NCBI RefSeq assembly: GCF_035083965.1
Contig: NC_089735.1
Location: forward strand, 9,326,001-9,390,000
Source of the DNA: Branchiostoma lanceolatum
Lineage: Eukaryota > Chordata > Leptocardii > Amphioxiformes > Branchiostomatidae
Length of the DNA stretch: 64,000 nt
Reading direction: 5' to 3'
Numbering within the stretch: the stretch's first letter is position 1; every line of letters begins with the position of its first letter. Shown in pieces: positions 42,236-55,235 of this stretch. Below the pieces are notes generated by a model, which made no database searches, was not told where the DNA came from, and saw only the letters and a list, made by a program, of their open reading frames with translations. The position numbers were made by a program, and so were the translations under genes.

Positions 42236-44250
42236 ACCACACTGTTACAACATATAACCGTTACTATAATTGCTGTTGATAACAGTGTATGTAACTACTA
42301 CCAAGTTAGCTTAATATGAATCAGACATTTATATATCCTAAATTTCTTTCCGAAATTTTTCTCTCTACTAAATGTCTGTGCAGTAGCTTGATATGAATCA
42401 AACATTAAGGATCCTAAATTTCTCTCCTAAATTTGTCTTCCTTTTCAAGGTAACGTTTAATTCAAGGTAACTCACTTAATACTTTCAACTTTGTTTTCCA
42501 TACTCTGTTTCCATACTTATAAGCCCTCAGACTTATCAGTCCTGCAGGCTGGTTCAGTTTAAAAGTCCATCTCCAATAGATAAGGCTTCACGTGACATGT
42601 AAGTTATCTTTTTTTTTCTTGTTAAGCAAAAATCCAATTTACTGTGCATGGATTATGGAGATGAGATATTGATATCGCCGCACGGTTGAATTGGAGCGCA
42701 TGATGTATTGCTGACTTTTGCGAGAAGCAATTTATCCCCTAAGATGTTGAAACGACAACTAGTTTATCTTGGGACTAAGAAGTTAGTTCTTGGAGACCCT
42801 GAACTTCTTATCTCAGCCCAGTTGTAATTTTCCTTGGCTTATAGTATGGATAATAAAGGAGAGCAAAGGATTTAGACATGTGAGCCACATTTAACTGGCA
42901 GCTGAGCACAATCATATTATGGCTTAAGGCTAATAACTAAAAGATGACTGGTGGCCCAGGACTGGGGATTTTAATCTTAAATTATTGAATTTTCAGGTAG
43001 AATTAACTTTGTAGAAAAGAAAAAAAAAAGTTGGAAACAACTCAGATATGTGCAACTTATTACATGATTGTGTAAATTATCACATGCATCATACATGTAT
43101 GTGCAACATATCTACGAAATTTAAAGAAAATGTATCAATTTACATTCGTTCTACTACCAATAGTGTATACCTTTATTCATAATTGCTTGAATAAGATATG
43201 AAATTCAATGAAACTGACAGCATTACTGCCCAGTAAAATGTTTGAATGATAGAGTGAATACTGCATAATATTGAAACGCATTCGGGACCAATTTGTATTA
43301 GGAGGTCTCACCAAATATGTTTTTTAATTTTTTAAATTTTTTTATTTGAATTTAATACAAACAATGTGACAGGTAGGGCAAAACCAGTGCACATACAAGC
43401 ACCTAAAAGTTTAATTCAGTAATGCCATCCCAAACACTAAAGACAACATCAACATTTTGATATACAATGTATTACAGTATAGAAGGCAACTATTACAACA
43501 TATTGTACAATGTACATCTGAGTCATAACGATTTATCACACTGATGCATAATCCAGATATTGACAATGATCTTTTTTTGTTTCATAATTCATTTTCATTC
43601 ATTTCTATCCACACCCACAAGAATTGAATATACAAACTTGTTTAAATCTATTCCAAGTGTATGCAATTTCACACAAAAGGTTTGAAATATAAAAAAAAAA
43701 GATTTGCCACTGTGACAGTACATTATGATAAAACAGCTGATGTATGGTAAAACAAATATTCATACATTTTTTTATCATTTCGAATCCAAGGGATCAGATT
43801 GATTTAGTTTAATGTTTTAGAATTACTTGATGCAATCTTGCAGCAATACAATTGCATCACAGATAATTAATAAAGTCTTGATGATTTCCAATTGAAAGTA
43901 CAATGTATGAAGTCTTCGCTTGTGAATGTCCTTGACGAGTCAGTGGTATGCAGTCTATGTTTACTCATCACTTGAGGAAGATATAATCTTAATAAAATTC
44001 ACTGGCCCTTAGCGACCTTGCCTTTTCAGAAAGGACAGGCATCCATTCATCCTTGTAGTCAATACCACCACCTGACATTCAAAAGGTCATTTCACACGTA
44101 TTCAAAACAGACTGTCCCTTACGTCTTGGTGTGAACGCCTGCGTGTGAAACATGTCTTTCATCCTTTTCCTTCCATAACCAAAATATTTTTTTGTACATG
44201 GTAGTGACAAAAGGTGTCTTCACAGCTTTGTTTATCTAACAGCAGCCCCC

Positions 44251-44334
44251 CAGTGTAGCAGGACAAAATGTACCTCAGGACAGAATGTCCGTGGGTACAT
44301 TCTAGCCAGTGTTACATTCTGGCCTGCTACACAG
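44251..44334. mobile_element. Short palindromic element, copy 1
   Basis: AGTGTAGCAGGACAAAATGT at the left and ACATTCTGGCCTGCTACAC at the right form inverted ends. The interior has further GGTACATTCT/ AGAATGT dyads. Copy 2 is 120 bp downstream. Confidence 0.65.
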
Positions 44335-44377
44335 GTCCCCTTCATTGTGAATGGGCGAAACAATTTGAAGTAACTAC

Positions 44378-44435
44378 CTGCATCAAGAAGAGAAGACATG
44401 GCTCCTTGGTATTACTTTTGAGGCCATTATATTGG
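44378..44435. repeat. Dispersed repeat, second copy
   Basis: The partner of 41903-41962; it lies between the two short palindromic elements. Confidence 0.7.
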
Positions 44436-44454
44436 ACACCAAACATTATCCCCT

Positions 44455-44542
44455 AGTGTAGCAGGCCAAAATCTACCCCTGGACAAAATGTACCTGCCAT
44501 TCTGGCCAGGGGTACATTCTGGCCTGCTACACTGGTTCACAT
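44455..44542. mobile_element. Short palindromic element, copy 2
   Basis: Ends AGTGTAGCAGGCCAAAATCT and ACATTCTGGCCTGCTACACT are inverse copies; CTGGACAAAATGTACC and GGCCAGGGGTACATTCTGG form the inner arms. The two copies stand as tandem repeats separated by about 120 bp. Confidence 0.7.
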
Positions 44543-44753
44543 TATTGTTGATGGGAGAAATAATTTGAAAGCTGACTGTCTCATGATCTTTGTTGTGATG
44601 ATTTGTTGTCGTATTTGAAGAAAACAGTCTGTTTTGTGTTTAATGTTGCTTTGCTCTGAAGAGTCTGATGTTGTTAATTCCGTGCTCTAGATCCTCCCCA
44701 TCCATCTTCTCCCCCCTCCAAGCAGCATCAATAAGCACAGATCACACCAGACC

Positions 44754-45290
44754 TATCTTTATTGCAGCACATGGTTGGGCACATGGAACATCAAACTTTG
44801 GTTCACAGCCGCGGCATTTTCAGATGAAAAATTTGGGTTAGAAATGCTTCATGATCGGAATCTGAATATTCAATTCTTCACCTGTGCAACATGTATCTTT
44901 ATTGCAGCACGTGGTTGGGCACGTGGAACATCAAACTCTGGTTCACACGAAACATTTCAAATGAAAAATTAGGGTCAGATGTAATGATTCATGATCAGAA
45001 TTTGAATATTCAATTAATGATCGTACTAGACATAACTTTATTGCAGCACATGGTTGGGCATGTGGAACGTCAAACTCTGGTTCACATCGGCACTCTCAGA
45101 TGAAAAATTTGGGTCAGATGTACTGATTCATGATCAGAATCTGAATATTCAATTTATGATACTATCTTTATTGCAGCATGTGGTTGGGCACGTGGAACGT
45201 CAAACTCTGGTTCACATGAAACAGTTCAGCTGAAAAAATTGGGTCAGATGAAATGATTCATGATCAAAATAATTATTCAATCATAGGTGA
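44754..45290 (+). repeat. Tandem repeat of about 120-145 bp, four units
   Basis: Units open with CTTTATTGCAGCA then TGGTTGGGCA, followed by GGAACATCAAACTCTGGTTC, CAGATGAAAAATTTGGGT and ATTCATGATCAGAATCTGAA. Starts lie near 44756, 44897, 45040 and 45166. Small open frames here only reflect the repeat. Confidence 0.85.
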
Positions 45291-46585
45291 TTATTATTGA
45301 ACTTTTTAGATGATGAGAATTTATCATCAATATTTCTGTGTTGTATTGCTTTGAAATAAATTTGGTAATTAATCAAAGATCATATATTGGCTGAGGTATG
45401 GGGCTGTGGGGCTAAGTAGTCTGTTTTGCTGCCTCAGTCTGTGATTCATCCAGGACTATCCCTTATTATTAGGCCACACTGATTTAATTTGTTCTTGTAT
45501 CTAAAATGAAATCCAAAACAGGAAGCTTCAAAGATCAACACAAGTCATCCTTTCAAACCAAAGGTTGCATGCAAGCACAAAGCTACATACAATAAAGATG
45601 TTGTACATGTCAGCCAAAAAAAGATTTGTCCATATAAAGTTTTCTATTTACTCTGCTCAAGAACTGTATTAGGCAAACTTCAAATCAAACGTCTTATGAT
45701 TGAATACTATTATCAATATATATATAATAAGGATGATATACTGCCCCAATGTTTCAAAAATCTGCAGTGCAGAAGGATTATTATCCTTGCCTCATGATTT
45801 AAGACAGTCTTTAAGATAATAATCATAGCACACTATGTTGCTATCTGTATCAATAAGCTTTCAAGCCAGGAAGCTCTTGATATGGTAAATTGATATGAAG
45901 TATCATGAAAGGATGACAAGCAAGAGGTCTAAAACATACAACATGAAACAATGACGTAGTAGAAAGATTGAAGTTATGCCTTTGGCAGTCGCATGCAGTT
46001 CAAAGTATTTTGTGGCCCAGGAAAATCTAAAATCTAGAATAGCCTGTAGCAATCCTCACTTGAAGAAACATGTTTTACTGTAAGCTGTTTTTCTTGAAAT
46101 CTTCAAGCTGTCATGCAGAACTTGGCAGTTTGTTGGCAAACCTTGAAGAAAAATTCCATGGATAACTTTGCAGACAAGTTGCCACTAAAGATTATAAAGA
46201 GACAGTCAAGAAAACAGCTCTTTGATCTTCCGACACATACATTATAGATCAGATATAAACAGATAGATCATTGTCAATGAATAAATTTTTCTGCGCTACT
46301 GGCACTAGGAAGACTTTGAAAATTTATTGTTCTTTTGCAGATTCATCAATTTTCATAGTGAAGTAATAACGTACTTGATTTTGATTGTCATAGACACACA
46401 TGATCTATCACGTAATATCGTAATGGTACTGTAATATTTACCTGCTGTGTGAAATAACCAAAAATTTACCTGATAAGTTAACTTAGTAAGTTCATTACAC
46501 TTAAAGTTCATGGTGCAGTAAAAATCAAAAGAACATAAAACACTGCAAAAATGTCAATATTTACTGTATGTCAATTAACATATCC

Positions 46586-46668
46586 TGTGTGATAACAGTG
46601 TAATCATGATACTATGATTATGATTATAATACTATAGTATCATGATGATGATACTGTTATCGCACACA
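46586..46668. repeat. Long hairpin (imperfect inverted repeat)
   Basis: TGTGTGATAACAGT then ATCATGATACTAT on the left are matched by ATAGTATCATGAT then ACTGTTATCGCACACA on the right, with a short AT-rich loop. It resembles a minimal foldback element. Confidence 0.75.
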
Positions 46669-47380
46669 ATATTTTGGACATTTCAGTGGAGCAAGCTATG
46701 ATGATAATAACTACATGTATAAATTACAGCACAGTGTAATTAACTTTATCTTCACAGTTAGCAAAATATCACGGTGTAAAGAAAATTGACATTTTCACTG
46801 AATCTTAACTTAACTGTGGCGGAAAGTGATTTACAGAACGGATGTGTGAAGGAATCATAAATAATAAACAGTAAATGTTTTTGTTCACTGTGATGAAAGG
46901 TTCACGATACAGAGGTGACCGTGAAAACAGTGAAAAAGTTGCAGGGAAAGAAACAAGAATTACAGCATCATGTTAATCCACAAATTCTGAATACTGTAAT
47001 TATATAGCAATCATAATGTGGGAGTCATAGAACTGTTTTATTAATATCACTCAGAACATCTGCCACAGTGTGACAGTGCAGTTAAAATGTGATGCATTAT
47101 AGTAGCTCACAAATAATCAGGCAACTGATGTGAATGTCAATTGTGCAGAGATTTATCTGTTTTTGATGACATCAATCTACGCAGAGAATATTGATCCAAT
47201 AGTTGATATAGGTCCCTCTGTATATATGTCTGTCACAAAAACACCATCTTGTTAAATGACGTAGCCTAGATCCTATTGTAGAGCTGCAACTGTAAAGCTT
47301 ACGCCTCTTCTATATATATTTTGTATACAAACTTACATGTTTTTGCTTTTTCGTGACTGACGTACATTGTACATTTGAGA

Positions 47381-47654
47381 AAAACAAGCTACTCTAAAAG
47401 CATAGGATGCCTTTTGAAATGTTTCCGTAATGCTGCTGTATACACAGGTAGCAGTTTACAAAATTAATGTATCTCTCATGTTTTTCAGCTAGAATTCCAA
47501 AAACAAGCGACTGTCTAGTTGGCTCGGTGCTGCTTCAGTTCTCCCAAATGACGATGTTTTGTTTGGGAAAAACAAGCTACTCTGAAAGCATTTCAAAAAT
47601 TTGCCTTCAGAAATGTTTTTCCTTTGCTACTAACAGTATACAGGTAGCAGTTTA
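47381..47654 (+). repeat. Duplicated segment, two copies
   Basis: AAAACAAGCTACTCT(A/G)AAAGCAT ... GAAATGTTT ... ACAGGTAGCAGTTTA is present at 47381-47460 and at 47568-47654. The copies are diverged by substitutions and small gaps. Confidence 0.7.
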
Positions 47655-48049
47655 ATCTCCCACGCTAATATACAATTTAAACAGTCTACTACTGAATAAA
47701 TTATGGAGATTATTTCCGGATGTTTCAGGTGACATCCATCACCCTAGCGTCTCTAGGAAATCTCTCACATGTACATGTTTTCTGACTCCTATCTTCTTCG
47801 GCTGGAACTCCAGAAACTAGCAGCTGCATTGAGTTGGCCCAGTACTGCTTGAGTTCTGCCAGATTACGCAGTCCCTTCACACAAGCTAAGTAGTCCTGAC
47901 ACACCGCTGCCTCTGGCATCCGCTACTATTCCATGTATTGATTTCAGCAGAATGCCAGACATTTGTGCGGTGGCTGCCGGCTATCCCTCCTTCTGAGGAT
48001 GCTTCGTTCGTCATTGTGCGAGAAAGAATATTAGACTTAAGGGGAAAGT

Positions 48050-48329
48050 ACCACATAATCAGTGTATTTTCAGGCGACGTTGTGGGGATCCTGTAGCGGT
48101 GAAGGAAGCCTTAGCTCGTGTTTACATCACAAAACCGCCAGGTTCAGAATCTGTTCTTCACAATAACACAGTAAATTCTATACCAAGGGAAGTCACATCC
48201 AGCTACAGGGGAGCTCCGGACTGCTTCGTAGGGACAATTCCTGCAGGATTCTTCAAGAAAAGGCCTGCTGAAGAGTGACTTCCTCCAAGGATCTTGAAGA
48301 ATTGAAGAAGATGTTTTCCAAGCTGAAAG
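48050..48329 (+). CDS. Candidate first coding exon, gene continues past window
   Basis: An exon may open after TGTATTTTCAG (near 48075) or at a start site upstream. It carries stop codons in the coding frame until ATG at 48311, then M-F-S-K-L-K and one further base before a donor GTAGGG at 48330. A very short N-terminal exon coding M-F-x-K-L-K is reminiscent of golgins such as GOLGA1 and GOLGA4, which begin that way; six residues cannot prove it. No second exon was found up to 64000, which would require an intron longer than 15 kb. The upstream frame (about 48083-48278, open but without ATG) is unrecognised. Confidence 0.22.
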
Positions 48330-49740
48330 GTAGGGGTAGATGTAGTGTATCACTACAGGTCTTTGATATATAATGAATGATGAAAGAATTACTTAAATTT
48401 GGTCTTTGGCTATAACGATGAAGTCATAGCATAACAAAGTCATTTCGGCATCAGTAAGCTTTTGTTCCTTTACACATGAATGACTCCTGCGCTGAGCGAA
48501 TGGTAAATTGCTTGTGGGATTCCTCTTTACCTTAAGTGCCGTAAGGATCGGCTGTAAGACCAAATTGACATTTTTACTATCTTCGTTTTTTGGCGTTATA
48601 CACCATCGGAATGTTGGACATATTTTTTTTAATTAACAAGAAGATGTATTTAGAAAAGGAGAGAAAATTTTTGCAAGTCTGTTAGATCTATATAGGATTA
48701 AGGAAAAGGTTTTTTTTGACAATGTTGAAATTACGGAAGATTTAGTAATTTCAAAAAATCAATCTTGAGACCGAGTTACCAGCTAATTCTTCACTGCAAA
48801 TTATCTCTGTTTAAGATTATCAATCTTTAACTTTAAGTTAGGCAAGTCTTCAGTGTTGGAGTATTACTTATCAGGAGTACAGATTCTAATCCATCATAGT
48901 TCATTACAAAATGTAACTTTACATAAACTGTACGATCTATCCGAACATATCAATTATTGCAGTATTGAATTTTCTTTAGACTTGATGCTACCTTTTAATA
49001 TAAGGGGTTTATTAACTAAATATACAACAGTTACTGACTATTATGTGCAGAGAAACAGTGACTTGAATATACTTGTGTCAAGAACAAATTGAAGGTAGGT
49101 TTGAGTTCAAAGTCATTAGGGTTTGAACTGTCAACGTCATATTCCTATTATTGCAGCAATATAATTTGATGGACGTCTCTCCTTTTATCATTATGTCATA
49201 AAATCAATTAATGGCCTTGCCCAACGAGGTAGTAAAATGGGGCTGATGAAGGTTGAAATTGATAATGACTGACTGTGCATTTTTTCAATTATCAACTGTT
49301 TACAGTCTTTGCAACATTTACATTCAGATACTGCGTGTATACATTTGTTTTTGTTTTTTTTGGGGGGGGGGGTGGACAAGGGAAAATGTTCATTCAAAAG
49401 AATTGGATTAATTCCTTCCTTAAAAGTTCAACGACAATACAGAATACCATCAACGATATCGTCATTTTATGACTCCTAGCCAGGCAGGCAATCATGATAT
49501 AGATTTTTATGATCCAGCATGTAAAGTGCCAATAATGTTAAGCCCAGAAAGTTGCATCTTCCAATTTTTACTATTGATCTCCGTTATGTTGTTGCGACTG
49601 ATTTCGCCGTCTGCGGGCAAGTTTTCAATGCAACAAAAAACAAAATGAAAATTGAGCATCCAAATTTGACTCTCTGGTTCACAGACAACCCTTTACCTAA
49701 AATGATTTTTGACCCACCTACGAAGCAAAATAAGGAACAA

Positions 49741-49745
<5 letters not shown>

Positions 49746-49804
<59 letters not shown>
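49746..49804. repeat. (GT)n microsatellite
   Basis: About 29 uninterrupted GT units, able to form Z-DNA. Confidence 0.97.
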
Positions 49805-49807
<3 letters not shown>

Positions 49808-50195
49808 TATGATTTTTGATTTTTTTTCACTGTTCAAATATCAGAGTTCAAAATGACCTTGAAAAGACAATTATTATAAATTGTCTTTTGATTTAACACT
49901 GTCTCTCATATTGCAGTTTGTAAACTCAAGAGCCTTAAATCTAGATTATTAACTCAGAGATTAAGTCAGGCATTAAGAGAAAAAAAAATCATATTATTGA
50001 GGACATTTGTATAATTATGATTTTTTTTTTTCACTGTTTGAAATATCAAAGATGACCTTGTAAATACATATAATAAATTGTAATTCGATTTGACACTCTC
50101 ATATTCCATTACTCTCATAAACTCAAAAGAGCCTTAAAATCCAGACTATTAATTCAAAGATTATGTCAGGCATTAAGAGAAAAAAAATCATTTTC
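49800..50195 (+). repeat. Tandem duplication of about 190 bp
   Basis: 'AATTATGATTTTTGATTTTT', 'TTCACTGTT', 'GATGACCTTG', 'CTCATATT', 'AAACTCAAGAGCCTTAAAT' and 'CAGGCATTAAGAGAAAAAAA' occur in the same order in 49805-49995 and again in 50012-50190. Confidence 0.8.
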
Positions 50196-51475
50196 TAGAG
50201 GATTATCTCTGGCCTCTGTTTTAACGGTTCCTAACCTTCGAAAATAACATGGCTATCAATCTTTCACTTGATCTTGCTTATCATGCTGCAGCAGAGAATG
50301 GCCCAAAGGGCTTTAGAAAAACAAAATCCTATTCGTAATACTCAAGTGTCTACAGAGAAGAAGATTATGTTTACTTTTTAATGTCATGTTTTGATGTTGC
50401 AGAATGCTTTTTGATCATCCTGATTTTCTACTTAATCTTAATTTTTATTACTGTCCTTGAAAGTCGGTTTCATTCTCAGACTGGTGTTATTTTCTTCTCT
50501 GCAGAGCGCCTGTCATTCCATCATTTGACGGAATTTTGTTGCATATGATGAAAAATTTTTTAAACAATTGTGTCAACCTTGACGAACAAAGTCTAACGCT
50601 ATGAGTATAGATGTAAAAATGTCCAAATTTGAATAGATTGATAGAAATTTGTACAAGGTGACAGTAAAAAGAAGACTCTTTGTAGGATCTTTTTGTCAAT
50701 GGGAATTTGCATGATGGAAAAAAAAAATTAACCTAGTAGCTAGAACCCTGCTTCTCTGTATCAGACTAATTGCAAATTTGGCAATTATGGACTGCACTTA
50801 GCCTTGTCAGCAGAATTTATTGATTATGATATTCACAGTCAAATCCATCTCTGACGGTTAATCATTGTCCGCAACATTGTTTTTGTTTGCCTTTTGGTGT
50901 GATAATTATACAATCATGTACTCATTATTACCTCCAACAATAGAAATATTGTTATGGCTCATTTCCAAAATGTTTGCAACCCACATATTGACAATTTCAT
51001 CTGGTTGATATCATCATGCCCATAGCTTTATCAAAGTCACAATAAAATCAGGTCATCGTGAATTTGTACTTCACTTGAATACTTATCAGGTGTTTTAGCA
51101 CCCTATGGCTTTTTCTAAAGATTGGCAGCCTGAGTCTATAATCTATGCTTCAAGGTCTTTTCTAACATTATTTACAATACATATTTTATTGCATCAGCCA
51201 GCTGATGTGTTAATGACGTGTGTATGCAATAAACCCGTAAGTTAAAATATCATTACCAAGGGACCTCTTTGGCCAGGGATTATTATCGATTTTGCTTAAA
51301 TCTTATTATGTTACTGTGAGCTGCCTTTATCACGTTGTTAGTACTGGGACTAATCTTTTTATGCAACACCTTCCTGTAGATTTGTACATTACCGCTCTTC
51401 AGCACTTACAGTACTTTCACTGGTCTACACGCAATGTATTTAATGTCTACTCCCAACGCTAGAGTTAAAGATAGT

Positions 51476-51556
51476 TTAACCCTTAGCATACTAAAGCAGC
51501 TGTTTGTTACCCCATTCGCTATTGGTTACACAGTTAGACAGCAGGGAGAAAGTTAA
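51476..51556. repeat. Dispersed repeat shared with 22330-22395
   Basis: See the copy at 22330-22395; the match covers ATTGGTTAcaCAGTTAGaCAGCAGGGAGAAAG-type sequence with substitutions. Confidence 0.45.
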
Positions 51557-51737
51557 TTTACTGAACAATAACTCAGAATAATGGTCATGCATTCACTTTC
51601 CTGCAGTGCGTGATAGTAATTTATGTTTAGATCACGTCCTTGGGCTGTGGAAGAGTTACTGTATATGTTAAGCTCTTACTATACTTTTCTGTCAAATTCC
51701 ATGCAGTCTTAAATGTATTTAAAGAACCACATTAAAG

Positions 51738-51840
51738 TAGCCTGACGAATCGCGCTCCTAGTGTCCAGCCGGTGTCCGTAACCGCCTTTAACCCTAGGGG
51801 TCAGTAACCTCCGTCTGAGAGCTTGTGTAAATACAGGCTA
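51738..51840. mobile_element. 103-bp MITE with TAGCCTG ends and 10-bp TSD
   Basis: The element begins TAGCCTG and ends CAGGCTA. CACATTAAAG is present at 51728-51737 and again at 51841-51850, a perfect 10-bp target duplication. It is CpG-rich inside. The same ends and a 9-bp duplication are seen at 6738-6817. Confidence 0.85.
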
Positions 51841-51850
51841 CACATTAAAG

Positions 51851-54800
51851 TATCTGGTTTTAATTTCGAGTGTACATTTTCTATGAGCACTTTAGAACCT
51901 GTCAAAGTGATTTCAAGTCAAGGAATAACATAATTCCGCCAGGTAAGATTCTTGTACATGTATAACACGACCACCACATTTAAGGAAGCCTTCTCAAGAA
52001 TGTCTTAAACACTTTTTTTTTATCTAGAGTGTGCATACTTTGGAGGTTACTGAAAGATGCTATATTTGCTAGTCTAGATCTCCTTGAATGCAATGTTTTA
52101 GATGTGGCAGTCATATGTTAACTGGCAGAAATAATGACATTACTGTCAGTACAAAGACTGATCGTAGTTTACCTCAAGAAATATCTGAATACTTATAGTC
52201 AACATTCTTTCCTCTACATTAAAATGGCTAGACAGCAGCTTAAGTCTACCAGGTCGTAATATAAACTTTTTGACTGTAGTATCAATTGTGACACTGTTAC
52301 ATCATCTTTTCAGCTGCCAGGAATTATTGCTCTGTGGATCCTCCCCCATGTGAACAAAGGCCTTGACCTTGTCACTCACAGATTTCTAATAAAGCCATCA
52401 TATGATAGTGCTGCCAAAATTCCCAGGCAATAACAGAAATGTAATATTGACTCTAAGGAAAAATAAGATAAGAAAGGTTGCATTAAAGTCTTAAATTGAG
52501 ACATAACTAAATAATTGAAAACAGAAATTATTAATTAAAACTCAGATTATGTTTTAAATACTAGGTCTCCTCTAAAGACTCTTAGACTCTTAGTAGTGAC
52601 TCAGACTGTAGACTTCATCTAGATACAATTTTAATGATAAGTCTCTTTTATCTACTTCAGTCAATTCTTCTTCTCAAATTTTCCACAGGGCAAATGTCTT
52701 GAAGTTCTTCCATTTTTTGCTCATCCCTTTTGATCTGTCCGTAGCACCTTGAGGTATTGCAACTTTAACATAATTATGATAATTCTTTTTTCATTCAGAT
52801 GTTTCCTTAATAAGTTTTCATTCTGATGCAAACTCAACATGATAAGTCAGTATGATTTCCAAAAATAGAAAGACATATGCACTTAAAGAGTCAATAGCAA
52901 TCTCCCCTTGTACCACTCCTGCGAGATTGCAGTCCAATATCTGAAAAACAATCTTGTTATCACTGTCAGTCTGTTACACAAGCCAATATGAGCCAATGGC
53001 TATGAATGCCCCACAGAGAGATCTAAACTGCATAGGCCAGACACTTGGTGTAAGTGCAAAGTAAAGTCTGACTCAGTAGACTTTCAAAAGAGAACTTCAC
53101 ATGGTAGCCATATTATGTATTGTCTAAGAATAATAAGGTCCTTTTCCAATTTGTCCTGGCAATAACTTCAAATAAAGTACGCACCCTGACTTAAGCAATG
53201 ATTTGTGCTGCCTTTTGAATTTTGAAATGTCTAAAAAGTGTGTACTTTATTTGAGACAATACGGTAGGTAAATAGTATTAACAACTTTAACCATTTGTCC
53301 TTTCTGTGTAATAGTTGATAGAAGGAATCAAATTGTCATTGAAAATGTGCACTACTATACTGATCAGTTTAATGTTAAGTGACACTGTGTAATTCCAGTT
53401 AATATCATAAGTGATTGCTCCAATATTCATGGCATACAAGTGTTCATCCAGGCATAATCAATAAAGATACCCGACTGCTTTTGAGGCACTTTATATTTTA
53501 TCTAATATAAATAAATTCAATTTGTTTTGCCCTGCAGCACATTGTATTTCATAGCAGAATATTGCTTTTCAGCATATCTGTAGAATATTGCTGTCAGTGC
53601 TATTCCCACTGCAAACTACTGTTTGAAATTCTCAGTGGTGGGAAAAATAGATGTAAACTATGCTGGTTTTAAAGTTGCAGTGGGCACACATAATGTTCAT
53701 AAATCGAACTGAATAAAAGTTCATGTTGTGATGATTTCACTGCGGAGAGGTCACTGACGTCTTCAAAAAGGTAAACATGAATTCAAACTGCTGCAAATAT
53801 TTTGAGACTGACAGTATCAAAAAAGTTTCAGTTGAAAAGTTTCCAGCTTCACTCAACCAGTGTTGTATATAATTGTGCAACCTATTTCTTCAGTTCATTT
53901 TAATTCATGCATGCAACATGCTGGAACTCATCAGTCACTATACTCAGTCATGTATCACAGAGTCACCTAATTTCAAACGCAACCATCCGTCATAATATGA
54001 GTTATTAAGGGCATGCTAGCTGTCATAGCCTTGTATCAGCTCTGAGGTACCGGTGCTCTTCCAATCTCTTTCCTTGCCAAATGATGTATGCTTAACACCT
54101 AAAGTTCCCCATTACACTGTCGTCAGCTTCTGAGAAATTCTCCATTCTGAAAGTATTCAATATGGGGGATGGGGGTATTTAGCTGAAATTCTAAAACAGT
54201 TTCTAAAACCTCCAAAATGACAGTTTTTTATGAAGTAATCAGTTAACCCAGGACACTGGATGACCAGATAAAATGTTACAGGTTCTATTATATAAACTTG
54301 CCATATAAGGTCTAAAGTTACATGCCTGGATAATTTTTTTAGTTATTGTATTCAAGTTTGGATGGTTCCATACCCTTGAAAATCTCTGGTAGGTGACAAT
54401 ACAAGTTTTTTTTTCATCATTACAATAATGATTTTGTCTGATCTAACTACTGTTCACAAGTAAAAGATTCACACTCTCAATGCCATTTCAAAATAGATAT
54501 CTGAATTTCAGTTACAACACTGTAGACTATTACTTCAGATCTTATCTAGTTGTTACAAAATATTTCATTATGCCAATTAAATCTAATAAGTTGCAAGGAT
54601 GGTTTTCAGCTAAACTCTCTAATAATGCCATTATTACCATCATTATCATGATTATATTTCATTTTTAGTGCCATTCAGAGATCTTTACTACCACATATTT
54701 CAGGGACCATAAACCATAGTGTGGCTTGAGAGGTACTGATGACAGATGTCCTGTTATATCCTGCAGCTGTTTGAATGTCGTACTATCATACATCTTTTAT

Positions 54801-54883
54801 CTTGCCTGACAGCTTGGCTTAGCTTAGCATGCATTCTAGCTCTGGTTTGTTCCTCTGATTGCTTTTCAACAGAATACTGTAAG
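51851..54883. other. Gene-free stretch
   Basis: Nothing beyond a dispersed repeat ending in TACGGTA (53160-53268) was recognised. Confidence 0.4.
53160..53268. repeat. Dispersed repeat ending in TACGGTA
   Basis: 'TTCAAATAAAGTACGCACCC' at the left and 'GTGTGTACTTTATTTGAGAC' at the right are inverse copies, so this one is a small foldback element; its right end resembles that of 20170-20371. Confidence 0.6.
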
Positions 54884-55235
54884 ACTTAGTGCAGAAATAT
54901 TCGCAGTTTGGTTTTATGTTCGCGTTTTTTGCGGTGAACTCTTATAAGCGCAAATTTAAAACTACCGCAAGCATTTTTCGCCCACCTATACCCCCTTTTT
55001 TAAGCACTATGTAATGTACATTGTACAGTATTATTAGGCACTTGTTATGGTATTTACGCAGCTATCTTGGTTTCTGACTGGCCTTCCACAAAACCACCAG
55101 TGTTTCCAGTATGTGACACTATGTAGAGCTGCTATAATTGTTTCAAACGCAAACTTAGAATCACCACCAACATGCCATTTTCTTTCTACCACGAAATCAA
55201 ATCCCTGCAAACTTAAATGCAATTACATTGAAACG
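54884..55235. mobile_element. Foldback MITE, second copy of the 33874 family
   Basis: The left end (AATACTGTAAGACTTAGTGC, then AGAAATATTCGC and TTTTATGTTCGCG) corresponds to the inverted right end of 33874-34085. Its right end (ACGAAATCAAATCCCTGCAA, then TTAAATGCAATTACA) matches the left part of that copy in reverse complement. Confidence 0.65.

Larger units (their letters stand above)
37036..44250. other. Gene-free stretch with scattered repeats
   Basis: No exon recognised. Features seen are a hairpin (38194-38238), a CpG-rich stretch with a CRE palindrome (38560-38760), two tRNA-like SINEs (41390-41450, 42125-42235) and an inverted pair near 38505-38535 and 40846-40875 (TCTTAGAATGCCTCATTTTA and its complement). 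Confidence 0.4.
45291..48000. other. Gene-free stretch
   Basis: No exon was recognised. It contains an inverted repeat (46586-46668) and a duplicated segment (47381-47654). Confidence 0.4.
48330..51737. other. Gene-free stretch
   Basis: No exon recognised. Contains a TG microsatellite, a duplicated segment (49800-50195) and a small dispersed repeat (51476-51556). Confidence 0.4.
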
